A program made the translations under genes and the position numbers. The notes beneath the pieces are model-generated. The model was not told where the DNA came from. It did no database searches and saw only the letters and a program-made list of their open reading frames with translations. Shown here piece by piece: positions 20,440-30,555 of a DNA stretch of 64,000 nt (the first letter of the stretch is position 1; every line of letters begins with the position of its first letter). The DNA is from Melioribacteraceae bacterium (lineage in GTDB: Bacteria > Bacteroidota > Ignavibacteria > Ignavibacteriales > Melioribacteraceae), in NCBI GenBank assembly GCA_030584085.1, contig CP129490.1, positions 2,575,511 to 2,639,510 on the forward strand. Reading direction: 5' to 3'.

Positions 20440-22557
20440 TTAGTTACTTTCTTCAGGCACATTTTCATCTTTCTTTTCATCAATCATCAATGCTTTTCGT
20501 GATAAACTAAATTTACCGTTTTCGATCTTTATCAACTTAACCTTTATTTTATCGCCTTCTTTTAGAACCGATTCAACTTTTTCGATTCTCTTTGTATCAA
20601 GCTGAGAAATGTGAAGCAATCCTTGAATATTAGGCAAAAACTCAACAAAAGCACCGTAATCTTGAAGTTTGATTACTTTTGCTTCGTAAGTTTTACCGAT
20701 TTCAGGTTCTTGAGTAAGCTTCTTTATATATTCTCTTGCTGCTTCGGCTTTAACTTTATCTTGACCGGAAATATGAACGGTTCCGTCTTCTTCAATTGCA
20801 ATATCAACAGTATATTCTCTTTGAATACCCTGAATAACTTTTCCACCAGGTCCTATAACCGAACCAATTTTTTCAGGATTAATTTTTGTGAATAATAATG
20901 TCGGAGCATATTGCGAAATTGCAGCTCTGGGTTCAGAAATTGATTCCTTCATAATTGAAAGAATGTGCATTCTGCCTTCTTTAGCTTGGTGAAGTGCTTT
21001 TTCCATAATTTCGAATGAGATACCTTGAATTTTGATATCCATTTGAATTGCAGTTATACCTTTTTCTGAACCGGCAACTTTGAAATCCATATCACCGAGA
21101 TGATCTTCATTCCCTAAAATATCAGAAAGTACAGCATAACTGTCACCTTCTTTTACTAATCCCATAGCAATACCGGCAATCATAGTTTTGATCGGAACAC
21201 CGCCATCTAACATAGCGAGAGTACCGGAACAAACTGTTGCCATCGATGATGATCCGTTAGATTCAAGTATATCTGAATTCAATCGAATTATATATGGGAA
21301 AGTTGCTTCATCAGGAATGATAAATTTGAGAGATCTTTCGGCAAGATTGCCATGACCAATCTCTCGTCTTCCAACACCGGTCATTCTTCCTACTTCACCA
21401 ACACTAAATGGCGGGAAGTTATAATGAAGTAAAAATCTCTTCTTATATTCCTCTTGTAATCCGTCTACAATTTGTTCATCACCTTTTGTTCCCAAAGTTA
21501 ATGTCATTAAACTTTGTGTTTCACCACGAGTAAATAACGCAGAGCCGTGAGTTCTTGGAAGTAATCCTAAATCAATCCAGATTTGTCTTACATCTGTAAG
21601 AGATCTGCCATCTAATCTCGGTTTATTTTCCAGAATTTGTTTTCTCATCAACTCTTTTTCGATATCGTGAAGAATTTGTTTGATATCTTTTTCAAACTCG
21701 AGATATTTTTCTGCTAATTCAGCGAGAACAAATTCATTTATCTCTTTATTTTTTGTAGCTCTTTCTTCTTTTTCAAGAGACATTGCTACAACTTCGGCAT
21801 ATTTATCATATGCTAATTTCTTAACATCTTCTTCCAATCCATCGGCATAGACTTTTGTTGTAACAGTCATTTTTTCCACACCGCAGGCTTCCCTAAGCTC
21901 ATGTTGAAGCTGAACAATTTTCTTTATTTCTTCATGTGCAAATCGTAAAGCTGATAAAAATTCTTCTTCAGAAATTTCTTTCGCTTCACCTTCAACCATC
22001 ATTATCGAATCCGCTGTACCGGCGACTGTAAGTTCCAAATCACTTGCTTCAGTCTGTTTAATTGTGGGATTAACAATAAATTGACCTTCGACTCTAACCA
22101 CTCTAACTTCACCGATTGGTTCAAGAAATGGAATTCTTGAAATGTGCAATGCAGCAGATGCACCTATTGCTGCAAGAACATCAGAATCATTTTCACCATC
22201 AAATGAATAAACATTTGCAATTAACTGTGTTTCATTTTTGAATTCATTCGGGAACAATGGTCTTATTGGTCGATCAATTAAGCGAGAGCTGAGGATTTCT
22301 TTTTCTGTTGGTCTTCCTTCTCTTTTAAAAAATCCGCCCGGAAACTTTCCGGCTGCATAGGCTTTTTCTCTGTATTCAACCGATAGTGGGAAAAAGTCAA
22401 TATCTTCTTTAGCTTCATTAGCAGCTACGGCTGTAACTAGTACCATAGTGTCTCCATAACGTACCATCACAGAACCATCTGCTTGTTTTGCTAGTTTGCC
22501 CGTCTCTAAAATTAATTTTTTACCGTTTATTTCAACTTCTTTACGTATAACGTTCAT
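20440..22557 (-). CDS. pnp: Polyribonucleotide nucleotidyltransferase (PNPase)
   Basis: 705 residues, standard length. It degrades RNA 3' to 5' by phosphorolysis. Two RNase PH cores (about 1-220 and 310-545) flank a helical domain; the second core holds the active residues around FTRGETQSLMTLTLGTKGDEQ and the metal-site DMDFKVAGSEKGITAIQMDIK. A KH domain (IGSVIGPGGKVIQGI, about 560) and an S1 domain (from about 620) follow. Last gene of the operon, 8 nt after rpsO, a conserved pairing. Confidence 0.98.
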   Translation of the reverse strand: MNVIRKEVEINGKKLILETGKLAKQADGSVMVRYGDTMVLVTAVAANEAKEDIDFFPLSVEYREKAYAAGKFPGGFFKREGRPTEKEILSSRLIDRPIRPLFPNEFKNETQLIANVYSFDGENDSDVLAAIGASAALHISRIPFLEPIGEVRVVRVEGQFIVNPTIKQTEASDLELTVAGTADSIMMVEGEAKEISEEEFLSALRFAHEEIKKIVQLQHELREACGVEKMTVTTKVYADGLEEDVKKLAYDKYAEVVAMSLEKEERATKNKEINEFVLAELAEKYLEFEKDIKQILHDIEKELMRKQILENKPRLDGRSLTDVRQIWIDLGLLPRTHGSALFTRGETQSLMTLTLGTKGDEQIVDGLQEEYKKRFLLHYNFPPFSVGEVGRMTGVGRREIGHGNLAERSLKFIIPDEATFPYIIRLNSDILESNGSSSMATVCSGTLAMLDGGVPIKTMIAGIAMGLVKEGDSYAVLSDILGNEDHLGDMDFKVAGSEKGITAIQMDIKIQGISFEIMEKALHQAKEGRMHILSIMKESISEPRAAISQYAPTLLFTKINPEKIGSVIGPGGKVIQGIQREYTVDIAIEEDGTVHISGQDKVKAEAAREYIKKLTQEPEIGKTYEAKVIKLQDYGAFVEFLPNIQGLLHISQLDTKRIEKVESVLKEGDKIKVKLIKIENGKFSLSRKALMIDEKKDENVPEESN

Positions 22558-22565
22558 GTGCTTCC

Positions 22566-22835
22566 TTATTTTCTAATATTGAGTTCTTTAATGATTGCTC
22601 TATATCTTTCGATATCTTTTTTAGTTAAGTAATCAAGCAATCTTCTTCTTTTACCAACCATTTTCATCAAGCCTCTTCTTGACGCATGATCTTTTGAATG
22701 TTTACCGAAATGTTCGGTTAGTTCATTTATTCTTTGTGTAAGAATAGCAATCTGCACTTCGGCTGTTCCGCTGTCGTTTTCTGATTTACCGAATTTTTTA
22801 ATTAATTCTTGTTTCTTTTCTTTTGTTAAAGACAT
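22566..22835 (-). CDS. rpsO: Ribosomal protein uS15
   Basis: 89 residues, full length, with the conserved [20 protein letters not shown] and [22 protein letters not shown] segments that bind the 16S rRNA central domain three-way junction. A clear Shine-Dalgarno site (TAGGAG) sits 6 nt before the ATG. The 50-nt spacer to ribF could hold a leader for S15 feedback, as known in other bacteria, but I could not draw a convincing structure. Confidence 0.98.
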   Translation of the reverse strand: MSLTKEKKQELIKKFGKSENDSGTAEVQIAILTQRINELTEHFGKHSKDHASRRGLMKMVGKRRRLLDYLTKKDIERYRAIIKELNIRK

Positions 22836-22885
22836 TTGTTACTCCTATAAATTAGTTATTAATGTAATCCCAGTCCTCACCGAGA

Positions 22886-23827
22886 TCAATTAGTTATTAC
22901 TACATCTAAAATTTCTGCCGCTTTCTTTTTATCTAATTCTATTTGTTCAATTAGTTCTTCTTTTGAGTTAAACTTTTTTTCTGCTCTAATTCTCTTAATA
23001 AAATTTATTTTTAGAACCTCACCATATATCATTCTATTGAAATTAAATAGATGAACTTCAGGTACAAGTTCTGCTGTATCGTTAAATGTCGGTCTGTAAC
23101 CAATATTCATTACACCGCTTAGTTTTTCATTGTTCAATTCACATCCAACTGCATAAACACCATTTTGAGGAATCAATTTACTGGCATTAAACATCTGCAA
23201 ATTAGCTGTCGGGAAACCAAGTATTCTTCCTCTTTTTGCACCGGTTACAATTTCACCTTGCAATGAATAACTTCTTCCGAGAAATAAATTAGCTTGCTCA
23301 ACATTTCCTTCAATCAATGCATTACGAATTTTGCTGCTGCTTACAATCTCATCATTTTGTTTAACAGCGTCAACCGAAGTTACTTCAAAACCGTATTTGA
23401 TTCCTAAATCCGTTAACGAATCAGCATCCCCGCCTCTTCCCTTTCCAAATTTATGATCATGCCCGACAACAACATGTTTTGCATCTAATCTATCAATAAG
23501 AAAATTTTTAACAAATTCTTCCGATGATTGATTAGAAAACTCGGGGGTGAAGTTAATCAGATAAAAATTATCGATGCCAAACGCGTTAAGAATCTCTTTC
23601 TTTTCCTCAACATCGGTAAGAATTTTTATTTCGTAACTATTTGACACAACACTTCTTGGATGTGGATCAAATGAAACAACAGTGCTTTTTAATTGTTTTT
23701 CTTTTGCAATATTTATAAGAACATCTAAAATGTTTTTGTGACCAATATGAAGTCCGTCAAATGTTCCGACGGTAACACATGTATTTTTTAATTTTGGCTT
23801 ATCAACTCTATCAGAAAAAACATTCAT
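22886..23827 (-). CDS. ribF: Bifunctional riboflavin kinase / FAD synthetase
   Basis: 313 residues. The N-terminal FAD synthetase has TVGTFDGLHIGHKNIL (residues 20-35, nucleotidyl-transferase HxGH) and VGHDHKFGKGRGGD; the C-terminal riboflavin kinase has GRILGFPTANLQ and the catalytic region MNIGYRPTFN. It turns riboflavin into FMN and FAD. It shares one base with the end of truB and lies in the usual truB-ribF-rpsO order. Confidence 0.97.
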   Translation of the reverse strand: MNVFSDRVDKPKLKNTCVTVGTFDGLHIGHKNILDVLINIAKEKQLKSTVVSFDPHPRSVVSNSYEIKILTDVEEKKEILNAFGIDNFYLINFTPEFSNQSSEEFVKNFLIDRLDAKHVVVGHDHKFGKGRGGDADSLTDLGIKYGFEVTSVDAVKQNDEIVSSSKIRNALIEGNVEQANLFLGRSYSLQGEIVTGAKRGRILGFPTANLQMFNASKLIPQNGVYAVGCELNNEKLSGVMNIGYRPTFNDTAELVPEVHLFNFNRMIYGEVLKINFIKRIRAEKKFNSKEELIEQIELDKKKAAEILDVVITN

Positions 23828-24540
23828 TACTTATCAACCGTAATAGAATTAAATTCTTTTTCGAACTCTTTAATTGTAAATGCAACATCGACATTATATT
23901 GACCGATTGCTTCTCTTCTAAGTTCTTTTAAGTAACCGCCGCAGCCAAGTTTATCACCCAGGTCATTTGCAATAGCTCTAATGTATGTTCCTTTCGAACA
24001 AGAAATTCTAAAATGAATTTCGGGATTTACATAATTGGAAATCTCAAAATCGTATATCTCAACCGATCTTGAATTTCTTTCAATCTCTACACCTTTACGA
24101 GCATACTTATAAAGTGATTTACCCTTATGTTTTACCGCAGAATACATCGGTGGCGTTTGTTCAATTTTACCGACAAAAGCTTCTTTCACGGAAATAATTT
24201 TTTCAAGTGTAATATCGGAAGTATCATGTTCTTCAATTACATCTGTCTCTGCATCCATAGAAGCAGTACGTTTGCCGAGAATAATTTTTCCGGAATATAC
24301 TTTTTTCAAATCTTGGAAATGACTAATCTCTTTAGTCTTCTTTCCGGTACAGATAATTAAAAGCCCGGTTGCAAGCGGATCCAAAGTACCGGCATGCCCA
24401 ATCTTTTTAATTCCGGTAATTTTACGCAGTTTATAAACAACGTTAAAAGAACTTGCATGTAAATCTTTATCAATTAAAATTACTTCGCCATTCGTAAAGT
24501 CGAAATTACTAAAATCATTCGTCGCTTTGCTTATCATCAT
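23827..24540 (-). CDS. truB: tRNA pseudouridine-55 synthase
   Basis: 237 residues. It makes pseudouridine 55 in the T-loop of tRNA. The catalytic Asp54 is in HAGTLDPLATG, and the conserved TPPMYSAVKHKGKSLYKYAR and CSKGTYIRAIANDLG motifs follow. The PUA domain is short or missing, as in many bacterial forms. The start (ATG-ATG at 24540) lies 26 nt inside rbfA, so the two are translationally coupled. Confidence 0.96.
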   Translation of the reverse strand: MMISKATNDFSNFDFTNGEVILIDKDLHASSFNVVYKLRKITGIKKIGHAGTLDPLATGLLIICTGKKTKEISHFQDLKKVYSGKIILGKRTASMDAETDVIEEHDTSDITLEKIISVKEAFVGKIEQTPPMYSAVKHKGKSLYKYARKGVEIERNSRSVEIYDFEISNYVNPEIHFRISCSKGTYIRAIANDLGDKLGCGGYLKELRREAIGQYNVDVAFTIKEFEKEFNSITVDK

Positions 24541-24871
24541 TGTGTAATTTCTTAAAAATATTTTCCATCTTCTCTACATAATCTATAGTATCATCAATAT
24601 AAAAATGGAGTTCCGGTGTATGACGTAACTTAACTTTTTGTGCTAATTGTCCGCGTATAAAACCGGATAATTCATTTACTTTATTCAACATCATTTCTCT
24701 ATTCTCTTTATTGAAAACAGAGAAATAAACTTTTGCAATTCTAACATCCGGTGTAACTTTAACACTTGTAATTGTTGTTAAACCAAATTCCGGATCTTGG
24801 AGTTTATGTAGAAAAATTAAACTTAGTTCTTCTTTTATAAGGTGTTCTATTTTCTCTCCACGTATAGACAT
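24515..24871 (-). CDS. rbfA: Ribosome-binding factor A
   Basis: 118 residues, a single KH-like domain of the RbfA family that helps mature the 3' end of 17S to 16S rRNA on the 30S subunit, needed in the cold. Seen: RGEKIEHLIKEELSLIF, the VTPDVRIAKVYFSVF strand, and HTPELHFYIDDTIDYVEKM near the C-terminus. It follows infB by 2 nt. Confidence 0.96.
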   Translation of the reverse strand: MSIRGEKIEHLIKEELSLIFLHKLQDPEFGLTTITSVKVTPDVRIAKVYFSVFNKENREMMLNKVNELSGFIRGQLAQKVKLRHTPELHFYIDDTIDYVEKMENIFKKLHNDDKQSDE

Positions 24872-24873
24872 AA

Positions 24874-27522
24874 TTAACTTAGCTTTTTCTTTGTCTCGAC
24901 AAACTTATAACCTTCAATAACATCACCTACTTTAATATCATTAAAGTTAGCAATATTAAGTCCGCACTCGTATCCGGCGTCAACTTCTTTAACATCGTCT
25001 TTGAAACGTTTGAGTGTAGCAAGTTCACCTTCGTAAATAACAATTCCATCCCTAAACAATCTAATTCGAGTATTTCTTGTAATTTTACCTTCTTGCACAT
25101 AACAGCCGGCAATTGTACCAACTTTCGGCACCTTAAAGGTTTCACGTACTTCAATAGTTGCCGTAAGTTCTTCAGAAACAACCGGGGATAACATACCTTC
25201 AAGAGCAGATTTAACTTCATTGATTGCGTCGTAGATTACATTATAAAGTCTGATATCAACTTTTTCCTGTTCAGCCAATTTTCTAGCGTTGATATGAGGT
25301 CTTACATGGAAACCTACAATAATGGCAGAGGATGCTGCTGCAAGCAGAACGTCGCCTTCTGAAATGGCACCAACACCTTTGTGAATAACACTGACTGCGA
25401 CTTCATTGTTTGATAATTTCATCAGCGAATCCGATAAAGCTTCAACAGATCCATCAACGTCACCCTTAACAACGATTGGCAATTCCTTAAATCCACCTTG
25501 GCTAATTTGGTTTGCAATCTCATCCAATGTAATGTGTCTAACTTGTCGATGATCTTGTTCGCGTTTTAATTGCTGACGCTTTAATCCAAGTTCTCTAGCT
25601 TCTCTCTCACTATCGACAACTATAAATGTATCACCGGCTTGAGGTGCACTATCAAAACCTAAAACTAGAGCAGGAGCTGCCGGACCGGCTTCATCAATTT
25701 TATTATTTCTTTCGTCAAACATCGCACGAACACGTCCATAAGTATTGCCAGAAACAAAAGGATCGCCAACTCTCATTGTTCCTTTTTGGATCAACACTGT
25801 TGCAGTAACACCGCGTCCTTTATCTAATTGAGATTCAACTATAGTTCCCCGTGCTTTTCTATCAGGATTGGCCTTTAATTCTAGGACTTCAGCTTCCAGT
25901 AGAATTTTTTCTAATAATTCTTCAATATTCAGGCCGGATTTTGCAGAAATTTGAACACACTGATATTTACCGCCCCAATCTTCAACAAGAATATTTCTAT
26001 CGGCTAACTGTTGTTTAATTTTATCAGGATTAGCCCCCGGTTTATCAATCTTGTTGATGGCTATTACTATCGGAACGCTTGCGGCTTGCGCGTGATTAAT
26101 TGCTTCAATTGTTTGAGGCATAACTGCATCATCGGCTGCAACAATAAGCACAACAATATCCGTAACTTTAGCACCACGGGCACGCATTGCGGTAAATGCT
26201 TCGTGACCTGGTGTGTCAAGAAAAGTTATATATCTTCCGTCATCAAGTTTTACTCTATAAGCACCAATATGCTGTGTAATTCCACCTGATTCACCGGCAA
26301 CCACATTTGTCTTGCGAATATGATCGAGCAAAGAAGTTTTTCCGTGATCAACATGACCCATAATTGTAACAACGGGAGGTCTGTATATTAATGAATCTTC
26401 TGGATCATGTTCTTCTTCTATTACATCGCCTTTATATTCATCCTCAAATGCAACATCAAATCCAAATTCATCGGCAACTAAAGTAATTGTTTCAACGTCA
26501 AGTCTTTGATTTATTGAAACCATTATACCCATTTCAATGCATTTTTGAATTACTTCACTTACTTGTACACTCATAAGATTAGCTAATTCACTAACCGATA
26601 TAAATTCGGTCACATGTAGGGTGGATTTTTCAATTTCACGTTGTTCTAAACGTTTTTCCTCTTCCTCTTCTCTTTCTTTTCTTTTCTTCTTCTTGAAGCT
26701 GGCTCTTGCACTTGCTCCACTTTCGTCCATACTTAACAGTGTACGTTTAATTGCAGCTTCAACTTCACGTTTATCTACATCAAGTTTTTTAACTTTCTTT
26801 TTCTTTTTATTCTTTGGTGCTTCATCAACTTCATCTTCAGCACGCTTTTTAGCTTTTAATTTTTTCTTTTTACGTTTGCTGGCTTCTTTTTGTTCTTTCT
26901 CAAGTTCTTCGGGTGTTTTAACAGGTTTTGGTTTTGCATCCGCATCTTTTGTATCCGGAACTTTTTTCTCTTCCGGTTCTTTGATCTCTTTATTCTGTTT
27001 CTTCTTGTCAGTAAGATCAATTTTACCAACTACAGTAAGACCTTTTTTCTTTTGTGATAATTGCCGCTCTCCCTCTGTCTTAAAAGTCTCGATTGCGGCT
27101 TCTTCTTCTGGAGCTTCAACTTTTTCCTCAACATCCTTAATATCGGCTTTTGGTTCTTCGGTAGTTATAGTCTCTTCAGCGATTGGCTCTTGTTTTTCCT
27201 CAACTAAAATTTCTTGTTCACTTTCAGCAGGCTTTTCTTCAGAAGGTTTTTCTGTTTCTTCTACTTTTTCCGATTCTTCCGGTTTTACTTGATCGCCACG
27301 TTTTTTATGGAATTCAGAAATTTTACGATAATGTTTCTCTGCAGCTTCAATGTCTTTCTTAAACTTATCATTGATATCGGCAATCATTTCATCATTAAGA
27401 AGAGACATATGATTTTTAACTTCATATCCCTTTTGCTTAAGGAAATCAACAATCGTGTCTGTTGCCAAATTATATTCGGAAGCAAATTTGTAAATTCTTA
27501 ATTTCTTACTTTTTTCTGTCAT
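24874..27522 (-). CDS. infB: Translation initiation factor IF-2
   Basis: 882 residues. It recruits initiator tRNA to the 30S subunit. An IF2-N helix motif (residues 1-55), a long charged Lys/Glu linker (about 75-300), a second IF2-N domain (303-355), then the GTPase: G1 GHVDHGKT at 389-396, G3 DTPGHE at 436-441, G4 NKID; then domains II-IV ending in the fMet-tRNA-binding C2 barrel. The linker is nearly all Lys, Glu, Ala and Pro and explains the spurious Ser/Phe-rich frame on the other strand. Confidence 0.98.
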   Translation of the reverse strand: MTEKSKKLRIYKFASEYNLATDTIVDFLKQKGYEVKNHMSLLNDEMIADINDKFKKDIEAAEKHYRKISEFHKKRGDQVKPEESEKVEETEKPSEEKPAESEQEILVEEKQEPIAEETITTEEPKADIKDVEEKVEAPEEEAAIETFKTEGERQLSQKKKGLTVVGKIDLTDKKKQNKEIKEPEEKKVPDTKDADAKPKPVKTPEELEKEQKEASKRKKKKLKAKKRAEDEVDEAPKNKKKKKVKKLDVDKREVEAAIKRTLLSMDESGASARASFKKKKRKEREEEEEKRLEQREIEKSTLHVTEFISVSELANLMSVQVSEVIQKCIEMGIMVSINQRLDVETITLVADEFGFDVAFEDEYKGDVIEEEHDPEDSLIYRPPVVTIMGHVDHGKTSLLDHIRKTNVVAGESGGITQHIGAYRVKLDDGRYITFLDTPGHEAFTAMRARGAKVTDIVVLIVAADDAVMPQTIEAINHAQAASVPIVIAINKIDKPGANPDKIKQQLADRNILVEDWGGKYQCVQISAKSGLNIEELLEKILLEAEVLELKANPDRKARGTIVESQLDKGRGVTATVLIQKGTMRVGDPFVSGNTYGRVRAMFDERNNKIDEAGPAAPALVLGFDSAPQAGDTFIVVDSEREARELGLKRQQLKREQDHRQVRHITLDEIANQISQGGFKELPIVVKGDVDGSVEALSDSLMKLSNNEVAVSVIHKGVGAISEGDVLLAAASSAIIVGFHVRPHINARKLAEQEKVDIRLYNVIYDAINEVKSALEGMLSPVVSEELTATIEVRETFKVPKVGTIAGCYVQEGKITRNTRIRLFRDGIVIYEGELATLKRFKDDVKEVDAGYECGLNIANFNDIKVGDVIEGYKFVETKKKLS

Positions 27523-27553
27523 TTAAGATCACCCGCAATTAAGTCACAACGAC

Positions 27554-28801
27554 TTATTCTTCTTCTTCAAATTGATTTTTTAATATTTCGAGTATTTGGT
27601 TTGCTGTTTCTTCGGTTATACCGTTGATTTCTTTTAGTTTCTCCACTCCGGCTGTTAGCACTTCAACCGCTGTATCATATCGATTATTAATGAGCAGATC
27701 GACCACGGTATCACCAAGTTCCTCACGAAGTTCAACTAGTTCAATATCGCCTTCATATTCTTCGAACGGTTTTTCTTCTCGTATTACATCAATTTCATAT
27801 CCTGTTAATTTCATTGCTAGTCTAATGTTAACCCCGTTTCTTCCAACAATTAACGATACTTGATCGCTATCGGCAGTAACAGTACATTTCTTTTCATCTT
27901 CATCCAACTCAATTGATTTTAATTTTGCCGGAGATAAAGAGCGTTGAATATAAACCACAGGATCCTCTGAATAATTTATAACGTCGATATTCTCGTTGTT
28001 CAACTCACGCACGATTGCGTGAATACGAACACCTTTCATACCAACGCAAGCACCAACCGCATCAATTCTTTGGTCTTGAGATTCAACCGCAACTTTAGCT
28101 CTTTCACCGGGTTCACGAGCAATTCCTTTAATTTCTATAACACCGTCATAAATTTCTGGAATTTCAATTTCAAATAACCTTCTTAAGAATGTGTTATCTG
28201 CTCTTGAAATTATTATTACAGGTCCATTTGGTGTTTTCTTAACTTCTTTTATCACCGCACGAATTGTATCGCCTTTTCTATATTTTTCTCTAGGAATTTG
28301 TTCGTAACGTGGAAGTAAAAGTTCATTTTTATTATGGTTAACAAGAACATCGTTTCTTCTTACTTGATAGATGTCACCTACAACAATATCACCAACCATT
28401 TCATTGTATTCGTTGTGAATTAATTCTTTTTCGATTTCTCGAATACGTTGATTTAAACTTTGCCGGGCGAGATTAATCAGTCTTCTTCCGAATGCGGCAA
28501 GAGGAATTATTTCTACAAAATCATCACCAACTTCAAGTTCGTCTTCATTTCCTTTTTCATTGACTTCATCTATACTAATTTCCAGATTCGGATCTTCAAC
28601 TTCTTCGACTATTGTTCTTTCGAGGAAGATTTCTATATCACCTTTGTCCATGTTCACAACAACGTCAAAATTTGCATCGGGACCAAATTTCTTTTTAACG
28701 AGCAGACCGAAGATTTCTTCAATTATGCCAGCGAGAACATCTTTATCAACGCTCTTTTCCCTCGCCATCGCGGCAAAGGAATCAACTATCTCATTGTTCA
28801 T
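27554..28801 (-). CDS. nusA: Transcription termination/antitermination factor NusA
   Basis: 415 residues: N-terminal RNAP-binding domain (1-130), S1 domain (about 132-200, VGDIYQVRRNDVLVNHNKNELLLP), two KH domains (KVAVESQDQRIDAVGACVGMKG and VSLIVGRNGVNIRLAMKLTG) and a short acidic C-terminal helix-hairpin-helix. The long AR1/AR2 repeats of the E. coli protein are missing. It modulates pausing and termination, including its own operon in other bacteria. Confidence 0.97.
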   Translation of the reverse strand: MNNEIVDSFAAMAREKSVDKDVLAGIIEEIFGLLVKKKFGPDANFDVVVNMDKGDIEIFLERTIVEEVEDPNLEISIDEVNEKGNEDELEVGDDFVEIIPLAAFGRRLINLARQSLNQRIREIEKELIHNEYNEMVGDIVVGDIYQVRRNDVLVNHNKNELLLPRYEQIPREKYRKGDTIRAVIKEVKKTPNGPVIIISRADNTFLRRLFEIEIPEIYDGVIEIKGIAREPGERAKVAVESQDQRIDAVGACVGMKGVRIHAIVRELNNENIDVINYSEDPVVYIQRSLSPAKLKSIELDEDEKKCTVTADSDQVSLIVGRNGVNIRLAMKLTGYEIDVIREEKPFEEYEGDIELVELREELGDTVVDLLINNRYDTAVEVLTAGVEKLKEINGITEETANQILEILKNQFEEEE

Positions 28802-28819
28802 TTTTATATGCCTCCGTGA

Positions 28820-29272
28820 TCAAAAACTAATTTGAACTTTTGCTTCTTTTATTTTTTCAAAAGGAATTAAAATTTCTTCTTTGCCAAATTGAAAGGTTAA
28901 ATTTTCTCCTTCAATTTGTTTTAGTTTACCTTTTCGTTCTTTTGTTTCTTCTTCAATAATATATTTTATGCTAAATTCTCTATTGAGGTGTTTAGGATAT
29001 TGTTTGAGATATTTCAAAGGTCTATCAACGCCCGGTGAAGAAACATCAAGTCTGTAATTACCAATTTTGTCCTCATTTAATTCAAAAAACTCATTAATTG
29101 CTCTGCTTATTGCAGCACAATCATCCGTTGACACACCGGGTTCACTATCAACAAATACTTCCAGAACAAGCTGACGCTCATTACCTCTAATGACTGTCTC
29201 TATAAAAAGAAAGTCAAGTGATTCAACGATGCGTTGAATTTCAGACTCGATATATTTTTTATTAATACTCAT
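28820..29272 (-). CDS. rimP: Ribosome maturation factor RimP
   Basis: 150 residues, needed for 30S assembly. Seen: IESEIQRIVESLDFLFIETVIRGNERQLVLEVFVD, then DDCAAISRAINEFFE and the family motif YRLDVSSPGVDRPLK, and a C-terminal SH3-like domain. First gene of the operon. There is no Shine-Dalgarno sequence: instead a GC-rich hairpin with a T-tract ends 1-2 nt before the ATG (see 29274-29301). Confidence 0.95.
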   Translation of the reverse strand: MSINKKYIESEIQRIVESLDFLFIETVIRGNERQLVLEVFVDSEPGVSTDDCAAISRAINEFFELNEDKIGNYRLDVSSPGVDRPLKYLKQYPKHLNREFSIKYIIEEETKERKGKLKQIEGENLTFQFGKEEILIPFEKIKEAKVQISF

Positions 29273-29273
29273 A

Positions 29274-29301
29274 CAAATAAAAATCGCCCTCTAAGGGGCG
29301 A
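29274..29301 (-). terminator. Hairpin plus T-tract immediately upstream of the rimP start codon
   Basis: On the minus strand TCGCCC, a six-base loop, GGGCGA, then TTTTTATTTGT directly followed by ATG. It has the form of an intrinsic terminator. It may stop read-through from the DUF4870 gene, or act as a 5' stem-loop or attenuator for the rimP operon. No ribosome-binding site is left between it and the ATG. Confidence 0.65.
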
Positions 29302-29314
29302 ATTAAGAATATTA

Positions 29315-29343
29315 AATTTAACACTTATTAACGGAATTATCAA
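29315..29343 (-). promoter_or_regulatory. Putative sigma-70 promoter of the rimP-nusA-infB operon
   Basis: On the minus strand TTGATA (29343-29338), 17 nt, TAAATT (29320-29315). The predicted transcript start near 29308 lies 36 nt ahead of rimP and just upstream of the hairpin, so the hairpin would be at the 5' end of the mRNA. Supported by motif and spacing only. Confidence 0.5.
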
Positions 29344-29386
29344 GAAATATGTTGTTTTGAAATGCCAGTTACTATTGATAACAGCA

Positions 29387-29752
29387 TTACTTAATAAGTT
29401 GAATACTTAACGGATATTTGTAATTAAACCCATCATTTGCTTTTACGGCAGCAACGACAACGAGGATAAAATCAAAGAAGAAAAGTGCAATAAGTATTGG
29501 AATTCCAATTAAAATTATACTTAGCAACAATGCTGCGAAGGCATAAATTGAGACAGATATTTGAAAATTTAAGGATTCTTTCCCTTGTTCATCAACAAAC
29601 GGATAAACATCTTTCTTGATCAACCAAACTACAAGCGGACCAATAATATTACCAAACGGAAAAATAAAAAAAGCAAATGCCGAAATGTGGCAGAACATAC
29701 CCCACATTCTTTCATCTTTAGAAATTGATGTTTCCATAACTCCCCTTGTCAT
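29387..29752 (-). CDS. DUF4870 domain small membrane protein
   Basis: 121 residues with three hydrophobic helices. The pattern DERMWGMFCHISAFAF, IIGPLVVWLIKKDVYPFVDEQGKESLNFQIS and the final YKYPLSIQLIK is the DUF4870 (Tic20-like) family, of unknown function. The frame starts at 29752; a second ATG at 29737 is directly preceded by GGGGAG and may be the real start, but the spacing is short. Transcribed divergently from the DUF2459 gene. Confidence 0.88.
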   Translation of the reverse strand: MTRGVMETSISKDERMWGMFCHISAFAFFIFPFGNIIGPLVVWLIKKDVYPFVDEQGKESLNFQISVSIYAFAALLLSIILIGIPILIALFFFDFILVVVAAVKANDGFNYKYPLSIQLIK

Positions 29753-29893
29753 TCAAGCTAATTAAATTTTCCTTTATATTTCAAAATATGCTTTGGGAAT
29801 TATAATGTCAATCAGGTAAGTAAATCAGTAAATGGATTATTTTTTTATAGGTTTTTAACATATTTGATATAATTGAAAAAAGTAAGTTCAATC

Positions 29894-30544
29894 ATGCAAA
29901 GAATATCCTCAAAAATATTGATTCTAATTATTTTTATTAATTTTTCTTCGTATGCACAAACCGAGGATACACATATTTATGTAATCAAAAATTATTGGCA
30001 CACCGGGATAATAATCCAGGTTGATAGCACAACAAAAAACGATATACGAGCTTTACAATACTTCGATAATTTTGATTTTGTTGATATTGGTTTTGGTGAC
30101 CGTGTTTTTTATTTACATCCTTCAAATGATTATGTATTGGCTGCTAGAGCAATATTAGTCCCGACCGAAAGTACCATTAGAGTTGCGAAAACATATAACA
30201 TGGAGGATGAATTAATTCGATGGAGTGATTATGTTTTAAAAATTAGGATGGATAGTCAATCTATTCTCAAACTTTGTGAATTTATAGACAAATCATTCAG
30301 CAAGGATAATCAAGAAATTTTAAGAATTATTGAAAAACGTCTTAATGGGAACATTATATTTTTTGAAGCGAATCCGAAATATCACTTATTCAATACTTGT
30401 AATACATGGGTTGCGGATGCTCTAAAATTTTCCGGTTTAGAGAATATTAATCCTTCCAATGTTGTTACATCAAAAGATTTGTTCGAAGAACTTTTGTTAT
30501 ATGCAGAGATATTAAAATTTGATGAAACTGATTCGATGTTCTAA
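29894..30544 (+). CDS. DUF2459 family exported protein
   Basis: Start set at the ATG at 29894 (216 residues); an in-frame TTG at 29873 is the alternative. Residues 1-23 form a signal peptide ending at Tyr-Ala-Gln. The mature part has IYVIKNYWHTGIII, the FVDIGFGDRVFYL strand and FNTCNTWVADALKFSG near the C-terminus: the His, Asp and Asn-Thr-Cys-Asn-Thr-Trp motifs of DUF2459, a family related to NlpC/P60-like cysteine enzymes but with no proven activity. One of few plus-strand genes; it converges on MATE with an 11-nt gap and no visible terminator. Confidence 0.85.
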   Translation: MQRISSKILILIIFINFSSYAQTEDTHIYVIKNYWHTGIIIQVDSTTKNDIRALQYFDNFDFVDIGFGDRVFYLHPSNDYVLAARAILVPTESTIRVAKTYNMEDELIRWSDYVLKIRMDSQSILKLCEFIDKSFSKDNQEILRIIEKRLNGNIIFFEANPKYHLFNTCNTWVADALKFSGLENINPSNVVTSKDLFEELLLYAEILKFDETDSMF

Positions 30545-30555
30545 TCTTAAATTGA

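Noticed and set aside
22836-22885. Possible S15 autoregulatory leader ahead of rpsO
   Set aside because: No convincing fold resembling the S15-binding junction could be drawn; the repeat of ATAACTAATT is probably chance.
26621-27292. 223-codon plus-strand frame rich in Ser and Phe
   Set aside because: It is the complement of the Lys/Glu-rich linker of infB, which rarely gives stop codons on the opposite strand.
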